Positions 10,600 through 19,787 of a DNA stretch of 64,000 nt are shown piece by piece; the first letter of the stretch is position 1, and every line of letters begins with the position of its first letter. The notes under the pieces are model-generated. The model had not been told where the DNA came from. It did not search any database and saw only the letters and a program-made list of their open reading frames with translations. The position numbers and the translations under genes were made by a program. This stretch comes from Bacillus sp. NTK071 (lineage in GTDB: Bacteria; Bacillota; Bacilli; Bacillales; Guptibacillaceae), in NCBI RefSeq assembly GCF_017303315.1, contig NZ_JAFKOI010000002.1:465396-529395 (forward strand). Direction: 5' to 3'.

Positions 10600-11349
10600 T
10601 TACATCTGGTTATATACGTCATCATCAACATCTGCATTGTGGTAAACATCTTGAACATCATCGTTATCTTCAAGCATATCTAGAAGCTTGAGCATGTTGA
10701 GGCCATCTTGCTCTTCTAAATGCGTATACGTTTCTGGAATCATTGTAACTTCAGCCGAAGCAAAATGAATATCGCTTTCCTCTAATTGATCTTTTACATT
10801 TTGGAATTCCTGTGGGTCTGTATAAATCTCAAATGATTCTTCATGTGTTTCCATCTCTTCAGCTCCAGCTTCAATTACTTGAAGCATTAGTTCATCTTCG
10901 TTTAAGTTTATTTCTGATCGATCAATCACGAGCGATCCTCTTCGATTAAAAAGAAATGACACACAGCCATTTTCGCCCATGTTGCCTTTGTTTTTATTAA
11001 ACGCATGGCGAACATCTGCGGCCGCACGATTTTTGTTATCTGTTAGAAGATTCACCATAACAGCCGCTCCACCGGGACCATACCCTTCATAAGTGACGTT
11101 TTCATATTGAACGCCATCAAGATCACCAGTCGCCTTCTTAATGGCTCGGTCAATATTCTCATTTGGCATATTGGCAGATTTAGCCTTGTCCACAGCTAAT
11201 CTTAATGAAGGATTTGTTTCCGGATCGCCTCCCCCACTTTTCGCAGCAACAAAAATTTCCTTCGCTAACTTCATAAATACTTTACCGCGCTTCGCATCCT
11301 GTGCGTTTTTCCTACGCTGAATATTTTTCCACTTTGAATGTCCTGCCAT
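10600..11349 (-). CDS. yebC: YebC/PmpR family protein
   Basis: Members of this family were annotated as transcriptional regulators and more recently as translation factors that relieve ribosome stalling at proline-rich stretches. The protein is 249 residues, slightly longer than usual because of an acidic tail ending DDDVYNQM. The start [18 protein letters not shown] is invariant in the family and follows AAAGGAGACATTTGAG; an upstream ATG at 11385 is not conserved. [20 protein letters not shown] is the central motif. Confidence 0.95.
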   Translation of the reverse strand: MAGHSKWKNIQRRKNAQDAKRGKVFMKLAKEIFVAAKSGGGDPETNPSLRLAVDKAKSANMPNENIDRAIKKATGDLDGVQYENVTYEGYGPGGAAVMVNLLTDNKNRAAADVRHAFNKNKGNMGENGCVSFLFNRRGSLVIDRSEINLNEDELMLQVIEAGAEEMETHEESFEIYTDPQEFQNVKDQLEESDIHFASAEVTMIPETYTHLEEQDGLNMLKLLDMLEDNDDVQDVYHNADVDDDVYNQM

Positions 11350-11431
11350 CTCAAATGTCTCCTTTCCACTTATCTCATTTTCCAACTATAGCATAGGGAA
11401 TGAGAGACAGAAAAGCATCATGCATATGTAG

Positions 11432-11456
11432 AAAAGCAGGCATTCGCCTGCTCTTT
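11432..11456 (-). terminator. Terminator downstream of coxA
   Basis: AGCAGGC (11435-11441) pairs with GCCTGCT (11446-11452) around ATTC, with flanking A and T tracts. On the minus strand it follows the coxA stop and ends in TTTTC. Confidence 0.75.
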
Positions 11457-11465
11457 TGTGAGAAG

Positions 11466-12092
11466 TTATTTGTTGTTTTCAAATGGGCGCTTTGCAGCAT
11501 TTCCAATGTCATCTAGAATCGCATTAACATCAGACTGAACTTCTTTAAAAGCATCTCCATCTTCAAGACGATTGTTCACATCGCCCATACGTCCGAAAAC
11601 ATCTTCATCAGTAGAAATGGAAATGTTTTTCTGCTTCGTCACTTTTGCAACTTCACTACGAACGCTGTCTTTAACGTCAGCATCGTTTCGATCATTCGTA
11701 TCAACAGCAATCATAATTTGATCACCGTATACAATCACACGCGCATCTTCAACGTTCTTCAGCTTTTCAATACGCTTTGAAAGTCGATCTGACAGCTCAT
11801 TATCATAGCCAGAATAGTTGTCATCTGTTCTCATATACCCAGGACCATTCATTCCATTTCGTCGATCCATCTGCTTCTTATCTGGAGCTTTTACCCCATT
11901 ATTATAGTCACGATCAATCATATCGGTAACTGCACCTTCTCGGTAGTCACCATTATTATCTTCGCTCGTGTAATAGCCGATTGGACGACTGGAATCATTG
12001 TAACGAGTATCCATTGCTTCATTGTCCGCAGTACAACCGATTAAACCACCTGCAAGCATCATCGTTGAAAGCGTCAAGACTGATTTTTTCAT
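11466..12092 (-). CDS. coxA: YhcN/YlaJ-type sporulation lipoprotein, CoxA-like
   Basis: The 208-residue product starts with a lipoprotein signal peptide whose lipobox is LIGC (cysteine at residue 20). The rest is polar and contains the YhcN/YlaJ domain (LSDRLSKRIEKLKNVEDARV, DQIMIAVDTNDR), found in spore cortex and spore membrane proteins. Its position next to safA and yebC matches B. subtilis coxA (yrbB), a spore cortex protein. GGAGG precedes the ATG. Sporulation expression is inferred from family and location. Confidence 0.82.
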   Translation of the reverse strand: MKKSVLTLSTMMLAGGLIGCTADNEAMDTRYNDSSRPIGYYTSEDNNGDYREGAVTDMIDRDYNNGVKAPDKKQMDRRNGMNGPGYMRTDDNYSGYDNELSDRLSKRIEKLKNVEDARVIVYGDQIMIAVDTNDRNDADVKDSVRSEVAKVTKQKNISISTDEDVFGRMGDVNNRLEDGDAFKEVQSDVNAILDDIGNAAKRPFENNK

Positions 12093-12170
12093 ATTAGAAA
12101 ACCTCCTTTCATCATTAGAATGTCAGGAGGTCGTCTGTTTTAATCTGTTATATCTAGGTAACGCTGGTAC

Positions 12171-13079
12171 CTATTTAAGAACTAAGCTCATTAAGGCCGA
12201 CCTAACATCATCCTGTTGCGCCGTTTTAATTAACAGTTGTTTTCTTCCATTAGGTTCCATCAACCATTCACGATAAAAATCAGCAGGGTAGGCAATTAAC
12301 CTACGTAAAGAAGGATTCGTCAGGCAATTATTTAATGCTGGAATTGTATAGTTCGTCAATTCATCAAGCGACCAGTCACAGTAAGGAAGCATCCTGTTAA
12401 TGAGTTGTAAGTAATCGTATTCCTTAGGTGCATAAACAGCTAAATCACCATCGATTAATAACAGGTTATGGCGATTGAAGATAAAATTATGATGTGCAGG
12501 ATCACCATGAACAATGTATCCATTGTTAAAAGCATCGATTTCAAGGTCATCAATGCTCATTTCCGAAAGAACGTATTGACCAATTTTGATATACCGCTGA
12601 ATAAGTGAATTTTGTTCTGCAGAAAATAACTCTGGTTGCACAGAACGAGTAAAACGAAAAAAACGGGTCGTCCATTTTTGCTTAAGTGAAATTCTAGGTA
12701 TGTTTTGGAATTTATGACCAGTTGCTTCTTGATGGAATTGAGCCACTTTTTCAATTGCCAGCTGACGTTCTTCTTTCACTGAATAAAGCAGACTTCTTCC
12801 AGGGATAAATTCCATACAAGCCCAGTAAACACCATTACTTTCCTTAACCCATTCTCCGTCCACAAACGATATAAATGATACGAATGAAGCTGGACAACAA
12901 GTTGATAGATAGATCTGTTTGCTGAGAACATCGCGTTTAAGCGCGCCTTTTATAATGACTTTACACCCATTGGAGTATGTCCCTTCCCATACTAAAGGTT
13001 TGATAAAATTTATTTGATGGAAAAAAGGACGGATCCCGTTCAGGATACCGTCCAGTTCTTTTCTAACGTGATTCTGCAT
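12171..13079 (-). CDS. CotS-like spore coat kinase homologue
   Basis: A 302-residue protein of the aminoglycoside phosphotransferase/choline kinase fold, as in the spore coat proteins CotS, CotI, YutH and YsxE. It shows a Brenner-type catalytic loop VHGDPAHHNF (about residue 191) and LIDGDLAVYAPKEYDYL, where the metal-binding aspartate is in DGD rather than the usual DFD or DWE. An ATP-binding lysine may lie in GCKVIIKGALK. Its ATG lies inside the last codons of safA (17-base overlap) with GGAAAG just upstream, so it is probably translated with SafA. I know of no kinase gene at this place in B. subtilis. Confidence 0.75.
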   Translation of the reverse strand: MQNHVRKELDGILNGIRPFFHQINFIKPLVWEGTYSNGCKVIIKGALKRDVLSKQIYLSTCCPASFVSFISFVDGEWVKESNGVYWACMEFIPGRSLLYSVKEERQLAIEKVAQFHQEATGHKFQNIPRISLKQKWTTRFFRFTRSVQPELFSAEQNSLIQRYIKIGQYVLSEMSIDDLEIDAFNNGYIVHGDPAHHNFIFNRHNLLLIDGDLAVYAPKEYDYLQLINRMLPYCDWSLDELTNYTIPALNNCLTNPSLRRLIAYPADFYREWLMEPNGRKQLLIKTAQQDDVRSALMSLVLK

Positions 13080-14865
13080 AGCTGCTTTCCATACCCATGT
13101 AATCCATCATAGGGCCTTTATTTGCTCCCTGTACATATCCTGGGTTAGCGTATTGAGACATTTGGTGATAAGGGGATACCTGGTTTCCACCACAGCCGCA
13201 GTCCTGCTGGTGATACGGTGAAAGCATAGGTTGGTTAGGGTATGGCGCCATCATACCCCCAACATTTTGATTCGGATTCCCCCCGTATGCACCCATTATA
13301 GCTTCAGGGTATTCTTCATTCCCTTTATGAGCATAAGGTGATTGCATTCCTGCTACATTTCCTGGATAGCCTGGATTACCATGACCATTCATAGATGCAC
13401 CTGCTACATGTCCTGGATAACCCATATTCATCTGCTGAGGATACCCACCTGAAGCTCCTGCTACATTTCCTGGATAGCCGTAATTGCCTTTATTTCCATA
13501 GCCTTCGTAAGCTCCTGCTACGTTTTGGTTTGGATAACCATTGCCATAATCCTGGGCACCAGCTACATTTCCTGGATAGCCTGGCATTCCGCCGTACCCT
13601 TGATTACCATAACTTGCTCCTGCTACATCGGAGCTTTCTTCCCCTTTTTGACCATACTGATTCATCTCTGCTCCTGCTACAGAGCCAGGGTAACCATTAT
13701 TCCCCTTGTTTCCATAGCCCTGATAGGCGCCTGCTACATTCTGATTCGGATAACCATTACCATAATCCTGGGCACCAGCTACATTTCCTGGATAGCCTGG
13801 CATTCCGCCGTACCCTTGATTACCGTAACTTGCTCCCGCTACAGATCCTGGATACCCATTATTTCCTTTGTTCGCATACCCTTGATGAGCTCCGGCTACA
13901 TTCTGATTCGGATAACCCATTCCATAATCTTGTGCACCTGCTACAGATCCTGGATAACCTGGCATTCCACCATAACCCTGATTTCCAGAACTTGCTCCCG
14001 CTACATCTGAGCTTTCTTCCCCTTTTTGACCGTAATTGTTCATCTCTGCTCCCGCTACAGATCCTGGATAACCATTATTGCCCTTGTTCCCATAGCCCTG
14101 ATAGGCGCCCGCTACATTTTGATTCGGATAACCATTACCATAATCTTGTGCACCCGCTACGGATCCTGGGTAGCCAGGGTATTGACCTTTGTTTCCAAAA
14201 TCCCCGTAAGCACCTGCTACGTTCTGATTATTTGGGTTACCCATATGAGCGCCTCCAACTGAATTCGGATAACCAGGGTAGCCATGGTTGTTCCCTTTAT
14301 TGGCATACCCCTGAACGCCACCGACAGCTCCTTTACCTTCATTCATCGGCATAGCAGGTGGAGGAGGCATTTCCATTGAAGAGGATTCAAATTCGCTTAG
14401 TACATCCTCATCTTTCATTGGATAAAATAAGTTCTCTGCTTTGCCTTTTGCTTTTTCTACAGGTTTCTTTTGTGCAGGCTTTTTCGCTTCAGCTTTCTTT
14501 TCTACAGGCTTTGTTGATTTGGGTTTAACCTTTTTAGGTTTTTCTTCTGTAGGCATCATGTTCATGTTCATGTTTAAACCCATATTTAATTCATTATTAA
14601 TAGGCATATTAATTGATGGCTTTTCTTTCGGCTTCATCATTGGCGCTTCTTTTTTCTTTGGCATTTCCTTCTTCATTTCTTTCATCTGCATTTCTTTCTT
14701 TTTAACAGGCACTCCGCCTGAAGGAATTTTCACTTTCATTCCTGGCATAATCATATCTGGGTTTTTGAGCTGCGTATTAACAGCTTTCAATTGTTCAAAA
14801 TCCACACCATATTTTTTAGCGATTTTCCATAAAGTATCGCCTTTTTGAACGACATGTATTTTCAA
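13063..14865 (-). CDS. safA: SafA, LysM spore coat morphogenetic protein
   Basis: SafA directs inner coat assembly around the cortex and recruits coat proteins. The 600-residue protein starts with TTG at 14865 (GGAGGGAG nine bases upstream), giving MKIHVVQKGDTLWKIAKKYG, the LysM domain (residues 2-50) that binds cortex peptidoglycan. A Lys/Met-rich linker follows (MKEMKKEMPKKKEAPMM; MGLNMNMNMMP). The C-terminal two-thirds is a Gly/Tyr/Asn/Pro-rich repeat with 16 VAGA units. The C-terminus has DCGCGG, a possible cross-linking site. B. subtilis SafA is shorter (about 390 residues) and much less repetitive. Upstream ATG codons are in a region with no homology. Confidence 0.93.
   Translation of the reverse strand: MKIHVVQKGDTLWKIAKKYGVDFEQLKAVNTQLKNPDMIMPGMKVKIPSGGVPVKKKEMQMKEMKKEMPKKKEAPMMKPKEKPSINMPINNELNMGLNMNMNMMPTEEKPKKVKPKSTKPVEKKAEAKKPAQKKPVEKAKGKAENLFYPMKDEDVLSEFESSSMEMPPPPAMPMNEGKGAVGGVQGYANKGNNHGYPGYPNSVGGAHMGNPNNQNVAGAYGDFGNKGQYPGYPGSVAGAQDYGNGYPNQNVAGAYQGYGNKGNNGYPGSVAGAEMNNYGQKGEESSDVAGASSGNQGYGGMPGYPGSVAGAQDYGMGYPNQNVAGAHQGYANKGNNGYPGSVAGASYGNQGYGGMPGYPGNVAGAQDYGNGYPNQNVAGAYQGYGNKGNNGYPGSVAGAEMNQYGQKGEESSDVAGASYGNQGYGGMPGYPGNVAGAQDYGNGYPNQNVAGAYEGYGNKGNYGYPGNVAGASGGYPQQMNMGYPGHVAGASMNGHGNPGYPGNVAGMQSPYAHKGNEEYPEAIMGAYGGNPNQNVGGMMAPYPNQPMLSPYHQQDCGCGGNQVSPYHQMSQYANPGYVQGANKGPMMDYMGMESSYAESR
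13345..14222 (-). repeat. Coding repeat array inside safA
   Basis: Short units of the type GYPGSVAGA, PNQNVAGAYQGYGNKGN and EESSDVAGAS alternate, organised into higher-order blocks of about 65-70 residues (QDYGNGYPNQNVAGA, then GYGNKGNNGYPGSVAGA, then EESSDVAGAS, then GGMPGYPG). The DNA blocks are nearly identical in places, indicating recent duplication and likely length variation between strains. Confidence 0.9.
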
Positions 14866-14913
14866 GCTAAAAAACTCCCTCCTGTACAATATCAGTACAA
14901 TGAAATTCAGTAC

Positions 14914-14921
14914 AGTGTATG
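14914..14921 (-). promoter_or_regulatory. Possible sigma-E -10 element upstream of safA
   Basis: On the minus strand this reads CATACACT, matching the sigma-E -10 consensus CATACANT, about 50 bases before the TTG start. I see no convincing -35 element, so this is weak. Confidence 0.25.
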
Positions 14922-15025
14922 CGTGACTGGGCAGATTGCTACCTTTTTTAAAGGCAAATATCATCACATTAATATGCGGGGAATTCACGACCTATGTATG
15001 CCTTCCTTGTTATAAAAAAAGAAAA

Positions 15026-15052
15026 AAGAATCAGACAAGTTGTCTGATTCTT
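15026..15052 (-). terminator. Terminator of the nadBCA operon
   Basis: AAGAATCAGACAA (15026-15038) is the reverse complement of TTGTCTGATTCTT (15040-15052); on the minus strand it is followed by a long T-rich tract. It ends just before the nadA stop side and separates nadA from safA. Confidence 0.85.
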
Positions 15053-15058
15053 CATTCG

Positions 15059-16162
15059 TTAGAACCTATGTAGCATTCTCTCCAATGCTCTGGATGCAAA
15101 TAAAGATGTTTCAGGATCCACCTTTATACGATTTGTTTGTTTTCCATGATAAACCTCTTCAAGCGCCCATAATAAATGAGGAAGATCAATTCGATTCATT
15201 GTAAGACATGGGCACATATTAGGATTTAACGACACGATCGTTTTATCAGAATGCTGCTGAATAATACGATTCACTAAATTCATTTCCGTTCCTATTGCCC
15301 ATTTCGATCCACTCTTGGCTTGTTCAATCGTTTCAATAATCATTTTCGTTGATCCTGAATAATCAGAGGCTTCTACCACTTCAAAACTACATTCAGGATG
15401 AACAATGATGTTAACATCATTATACTTATCTCGTACATCCGCAATATTTTGCAAAGTGAATTTTTCGTGTACAGAGCAATGTCCCTTCCATAGAATCACT
15501 TTGACGTCATCATAACTTCCTTCGTATTCAAGGGTATCAGTGATAGGGTCCCAAATCGCCATCGCTTCAAGGGGAACGCCTAATTCGTAAGCTGTATTTC
15601 GTCCCAAGTGTTGATCGGGTAAAAAGAGAACGCGCTGTTTATTTGTAAATGCCCATTCTACCATCGCCATTGCATTCGAGGAGGTGACCGTCGCCCCTCC
15701 GTACTTGCCCACAAATGCCTTAATAGCTGCTGTAGAATTTACGTAGGTAAGTGGAAGGATGGTATCGCCAAATAGGGTAATGAGTTCATTCCAAGCACGC
15801 TCTGTTTGGTGAATAGTAGCCATATCCGCCATGGAACAGCCAGCTCGCATATCTGGTAAGATAACAATCTGATCATCTTCCGTCAGAATATCCGCTGTTT
15901 CTGCCATGAAGTGTACACCACAAAACACAATCGCTTCTGCTTGTTTATTTAGCGCTGCTAACTGTGCGAGCTGAAGAGAATCGCCCGTATCATCAGCAAA
16001 TTGAACAACTTCATCTTTTTGATAGTGGTGTGCAGGAAGATACAACCTGTCTCCCATTTCGTTTTTAATTACAGTAATTCGTTTAACTATTTCCTCTTCT
16101 TTTAAATTTTTATAGTGAGCGGGTATACCATTTGGCACAGTGAGTGCATCTAAAATATTCAT
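15059..16162 (-). CDS. nadA: Quinolinate synthase
   Basis: NadA condenses iminoaspartate with dihydroxyacetone phosphate to quinolinate using an oxygen-sensitive [4Fe-4S] cluster. The 367-residue protein is of the long Bacillus type. Likely cluster cysteines are C109 ([10 protein letters not shown]), C229 (KGHCSVHEK) and C319 ([12 protein letters not shown]), one residue offset from B. subtilis C110, C230 and C320. Its ATG overlaps the nadC stop by four bases. The cluster dependence fits the nifS gene divergent from this operon. Confidence 0.97.
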   Translation of the reverse strand: MNILDALTVPNGIPAHYKNLKEEEIVKRITVIKNEMGDRLYLPAHHYQKDEVVQFADDTGDSLQLAQLAALNKQAEAIVFCGVHFMAETADILTEDDQIVILPDMRAGCSMADMATIHQTERAWNELITLFGDTILPLTYVNSTAAIKAFVGKYGGATVTSSNAMAMVEWAFTNKQRVLFLPDQHLGRNTAYELGVPLEAMAIWDPITDTLEYEGSYDDVKVILWKGHCSVHEKFTLQNIADVRDKYNDVNIIVHPECSFEVVEASDYSGSTKMIIETIEQAKSGSKWAIGTEMNLVNRIIQQHSDKTIVSLNPNMCPCLTMNRIDLPHLLWALEEVYHGKQTNRIKVDPETSLFASRALERMLHRF

Positions 16163-17001
16163 TCTTCTACTCCCTTCATCCTTACACTTATATCGAGACT
16201 TTTAACAGAATGGGTTAAACAACCAAGCGAAATGTAATCTACTCCTGATTCAGCAAAAGAAGCTAGATTTTGAAGTGTAATGCCACCAGATGCTTCGGTT
16301 ATGATGCGATCAGGTACTAATTTACAATAGCTAGCTGCTTCAGAGGGTGTGCAATTATCAAACATAATAATATCTGCGGAAGCTCTTACCGCATCCCTGA
16401 CTTCAGTTTCTGAACTTGTTTCCACTTCTACTTTTGTCATATGTCCTATACGCTTTCTGACGTGTCCAACCGCTCGTTCAATACTCCCGAATTGAGCAAT
16501 ATGATTGTCTTTTAACATGACCCCACCATCAAGAGTGATTCGGTGATTATATCCTCCACCGCACCGCACAGCATACTTCTCATACATACGAAGACCAGGC
16601 GTCGTTTTCCTCGTATCACAAATTCTAGTATGAGAGCTGTTCAGGATTTCAACAGCATGTGCAGTCATTGTTGAAATGCCACTCATTCGCTGTATCATAT
16701 TTAAAATGACTCGTTCCCCAGTTAAAATAGCTCGTACGCGCCCTTTTACTGTAGAAATGACATCTCCTTGATGAACGTAATCTCCATCCTTAATATAGAC
16801 GTCTACAAGGAGATCTTTGTCGATTAGATTGAAACCTATTTCAATGACTTCCTTACCACAGAAAACGCCATCTTCCTTCACAATAAAAACAGCTTCTCCA
16901 TATTCATTTGCATCAAATAATAACTCACTAGACAAATCAGCACTGCCAATATCCTCAATGAAAAATTGCTCCAGATCGTTCTTGAGCTTCAACCCAATCA
17001 T
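16159..17001 (-). CDS. nadC: Nicotinate-nucleotide pyrophosphorylase (quinolinate phosphoribosyltransferase)
   Basis: NadC converts quinolinate and PRPP to nicotinate mononucleotide. The 280-residue protein contains [14 protein letters not shown] at the start, the substrate-binding [16 protein letters not shown] and the TRKTTPGLR motif, and ends with the ASGGI and SLGCLTHSV phosphate-binding strands. The start at 17001 gives the expected N-terminus but lies inside the nadB coding region (47-base overlap in another frame). Confidence 0.97.
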   Translation of the reverse strand: MIGLKLKNDLEQFFIEDIGSADLSSELLFDANEYGEAVFIVKEDGVFCGKEVIEIGFNLIDKDLLVDVYIKDGDYVHQGDVISTVKGRVRAILTGERVILNMIQRMSGISTMTAHAVEILNSSHTRICDTRKTTPGLRMYEKYAVRCGGGYNHRITLDGGVMLKDNHIAQFGSIERAVGHVRKRIGHMTKVEVETSSETEVRDAVRASADIIMFDNCTPSEAASYCKLVPDRIITEASGGITLQNLASFAESGVDYISLGCLTHSVKSLDISVRMKGVEE

Positions 17002-18493
17002 CCTGTGAAATCCTCCTGATTAACCGTTTTTGCTTAAAACTTTGTTTTTGATAAGGGTAATCTTCTCGAAAATGACCCCCTCTACTTTCTGTACGCATCA
17101 ATGCAGAAGTCGCCATAAGCCAGCTCGTTTGTAACATGTTATAGTGCACAATTTCTTCTTTCGTACACGCTTCCACGAACCTCCCACGCCAATCAAGCTG
17201 CCGAATAGCTTTGGTAAGCCCCTCGCTCGATCGACAAATGCCGACTTGACGATCCATTACTTCTCGTAAATGATTGATTGACAGCATGTTCTTAGACACA
17301 TTTATCCTCATGTCTATTTTGAAGGACATTCTAAACTTTCGATTAGATTGCAGAATCCAATTTGCAGATTCATTTGCAAACACAACTCCTTCTAAAAGCG
17401 AGTTACTGGCCAGTCTGTTTGCACCATGTACACCTGTATTTGCCACTTCTCCAAGAGCAAACAATCCAGGAAGTGATGTTCTACCATAGCGGTCTGTCGC
17501 GACGCCACCCATTAGAAAATGCGCACCTGCTTTTACTGGAATCTTCCCATTATGTAGTAGCACTCCGCTCTGTTCAGCTAGCTTAGAAATTGTTGGAAAT
17601 CGCTCAATGAATCTTTTAATCATTGAGATGTCGAGATAAACTTCAGATTCTTCCTGAGCAATTGTTCTCGCCACAACGTCACGAGGAGCAAGTTCTAGCT
17701 GATCGTGAATTCCTTCCATTAGTCGTTTTCCATCACCTGTTAGAAGAATAGCACCTTCTCCCCTTACTGCCTCAGAAATAAGAAAAGGATGTGATCCATT
17801 GCTTGCAAACATTGTTGGATGAAACTGCATAAATTCAAGATCAGATAAAACAGCCCCAGCACGGTAAGCGATCGCAATACCATCACCGGTAACTGAAGTA
17901 TCATTAGACGTAACAGAATAGAGCTGCCCCGCTCCACCAGTAGCTAAGATCGTATAAGCTGCTGTAATCGTAATCATTTCCCCTGTCTCATTCATGACAT
18001 GGGCGCCATAACATTCCTCATCCATTTTGAGTAAATCAATAGCTAGATGATTCTCTAGAATCGTGCAACGCTCTTTCACACGACATATTAAGGTGTTAAC
18101 TAATTCCATACCAGTAGCGTCGCCACCTGAATGAAGAATGCGCGATACACTATGAGCTCCTTCCATACCTCTTTCATATTGACCATTAGCATTTTTATCA
18201 AATTGGACGCCCATACGGACTAGCTGTTGAATTTGTTTCGGTCCCTGTCGAACGAGCAGTTCAGTTAGTTCCTCATTATTGTGAAAAACCCCTGCGCGAA
18301 TGGTATCAAAGAAGTGGTTTGTCCAGCTATCATCCTCTGTTGTAACAGCTGCGATTCCTCCTTGAGCTAAGCGCGAATTGCTTCTACCAAGTTCAGATTT
18401 TGTGATAATAGTCACATTCTTTTCCGTCGAAAGAAGATCTGCAGCCATCAGACCTGCCAAACCACTTCCAATCACAAGTACTTCAGTATCCAC
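16955..18493 (-). CDS. nadB: L-aspartate oxidase
   Basis: NadB oxidises aspartate to iminoaspartate with FAD, the first step of de novo NAD synthesis. The 512-residue protein has the FAD dinucleotide-binding start VIGSGLAGLMAADLL, the SRLAQGGIAAV motif, FHPTMFA, the SEAVRGEGAIL active-site region and NRLASNSLLEG. Translation probably starts with GTG at 18493 behind AGAAGGTG. It is first in nadB-nadC-nadA and divergent from nifS across a probable NiaR operator. Confidence 0.97.
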   Translation of the reverse strand: MDTEVLVIGSGLAGLMAADLLSTEKNVTIITKSELGRSNSRLAQGGIAAVTTEDDSWTNHFFDTIRAGVFHNNEELTELLVRQGPKQIQQLVRMGVQFDKNANGQYERGMEGAHSVSRILHSGGDATGMELVNTLICRVKERCTILENHLAIDLLKMDEECYGAHVMNETGEMITITAAYTILATGGAGQLYSVTSNDTSVTGDGIAIAYRAGAVLSDLEFMQFHPTMFASNGSHPFLISEAVRGEGAILLTGDGKRLMEGIHDQLELAPRDVVARTIAQEESEVYLDISMIKRFIERFPTISKLAEQSGVLLHNGKIPVKAGAHFLMGGVATDRYGRTSLPGLFALGEVANTGVHGANRLASNSLLEGVVFANESANWILQSNRKFRMSFKIDMRINVSKNMLSINHLREVMDRQVGICRSSEGLTKAIRQLDWRGRFVEACTKEEIVHYNMLQTSWLMATSALMRTESRGGHFREDYPYQKQSFKQKRLIRRISQDDWVEAQERSGAIFH

Positions 18494-18545
18494 GAAACAC
18501 CTTCTCTCACTTCACAATATCGAAATAAACAACCATTAACTTAAC

Positions 18546-18563
18546 ATGTGTCTTGACACCTAT
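18546..18563. promoter_or_regulatory. Probable NiaR (NAD repressor) operator
   Basis: The palindrome GTGTC-TT-GACAC (18548-18559, in the context ATGTGTCTTGACACCTAT) sits in the nadB-nifS intergenic region. NiaR (YrxA) represses these divergent genes in response to nicotinic acid in B. subtilis, and niaR is encoded just downstream of nifS here. The right half contains TTGACA (18553-18558), a -35 element for nifS, with TTAAAT 17 bases downstream at 18576-18581, so bound repressor would block polymerase. Confidence 0.65.
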
Positions 18564-18616
18564 ATTTACATATATTTAAATAAATAACAAGACTGAAAAT
18601 AAATGAGGAAATCAAA

Positions 18617-19747
18617 ATGATTTATTTAGACTATGCGGCTTCTACCCCTATGTCAGATCTCGCAATCATGACGTATACAAAAGCAGCTAAAGAATACTTT
18701 GGCAACACACAGAGTTCACATGATGTCGGTACCGACGCCTCTCAGTTACTTGAGTTAGCACGTACCACTATTGCTGCACATTTAAATGGAGATCCTTCAG
18801 GTGTGTACTTCACTTCTGGTGGTACGGAGGCAAATATACTGGCACTAACTAGCCTCATCAAACGTTATCCAAAAGGACATCTCATTACTGCACATGGTGA
18901 ACACTCATCTGTTCTCCACACTTTTGCAAAACTAGAACAAGAAGGGTATCGAGTAAGCTACCTCACCTATAATCATGAAGGCAAAATTGAGCTTGAGCGG
19001 TTGCTAGAAGTCATTTGCGAGGACACCATTCTCGTTTCTATTGCGAGCGGAAACAGTGAAACCGGAGCAACTCAGCCTATTGAAGAGATTGGTAGAGAAC
19101 TATCTATTCGCAACATCCTTTTTCATACTGATGCCGTTCAAACTTATGGAAAAATGCCTTTAGATGTGCAAAAAATGTGCATATCCGCCTTATCAATCTC
19201 CTCTCACAAGCTTCATGGTCCAAAAGGAGTCGGTGCTTGTTACATCACTCCCTCCGTTCCTTGGAATCCCTTGATTCCTGGAACTGTTCATGAGAAAGGG
19301 TTTAGGCCAGGAACTGTTAATGTTCCGGGAATATGCTCTTTCACAGCTGCGGTAGAGGAAACATTCGGACGAATGGCGTACGAACAAAAAAGACTACAAA
19401 ACTTACGATCCTACCTCCTCAATAGAATCGTTCATCCGAATATTGTAATCGAAGGTCAGAAGCAGCCCGGATTGGCTCACATTGTTGGTCTTCGTATCAA
19501 AGGACTCGAAGGACAATATGCTATGCTCGAATTCAATCGAAAGGGTATCGCGGTATCTACCGGCTCTGCTTGCTCAGTTGGGCAACAAAACCCATCGAAA
19601 ACGCTTCTCTCTATGGGTCGTACTGAGGATGAAGCACGTGAGCTAATCAGAATCAGTTTTGGAAGAGATACGACAGAGGAAGATCTTAAAAAAACTGTTG
19701 ACGTTTTTCAAGAAATCCTTACACGCTGTTCAGCAACAAAGATATAA
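18617..19747 (+). CDS. nifS: NifS-type cysteine desulfurase for NadA cluster assembly
   Basis: This PLP enzyme releases sulfur from cysteine; the B. subtilis counterpart next to nadBCA is needed to supply NadA's iron-sulfur cluster. The 376-residue protein has DYAASTP at the N-terminus, TSGGTEANILAL, H97 (GEHSSV), the PLP lysine K198 in SISSHKLHGPKG and the catalytic cysteine C319 in STGSACSVGQQNPS. AGGAAATC precedes the ATG. It is divergent from nadB and 40 bases upstream of niaR. Confidence 0.95.
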   Translation: MIYLDYAASTPMSDLAIMTYTKAAKEYFGNTQSSHDVGTDASQLLELARTTIAAHLNGDPSGVYFTSGGTEANILALTSLIKRYPKGHLITAHGEHSSVLHTFAKLEQEGYRVSYLTYNHEGKIELERLLEVICEDTILVSIASGNSETGATQPIEEIGRELSIRNILFHTDAVQTYGKMPLDVQKMCISALSISSHKLHGPKGVGACYITPSVPWNPLIPGTVHEKGFRPGTVNVPGICSFTAAVEETFGRMAYEQKRLQNLRSYLLNRIVHPNIVIEGQKQPGLAHIVGLRIKGLEGQYAMLEFNRKGIAVSTGSACSVGQQNPSKTLLSMGRTEDEARELIRISFGRDTTEEDLKKTVDVFQEILTRCSATKI

Positions 19748-19787
19748 TAGGAATACACATTGCTGCTAAGGAAAGGGGTTCTATAGA

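Noticed and set aside
13345-14222. Regularly spaced repeats that could suggest a CRISPR array.
   Set aside because: The repeats keep the safA reading frame, vary in length and spacing, have no unique spacers, and no cas genes are present.
13395-14354. Long open frames on the plus strand opposite safA (up to 319 codons).
   Set aside because: They mirror the Gly/Tyr/Pro repeat codons of safA, read as His/Leu-rich low-complexity peptides and lack ribosome sites and homology.
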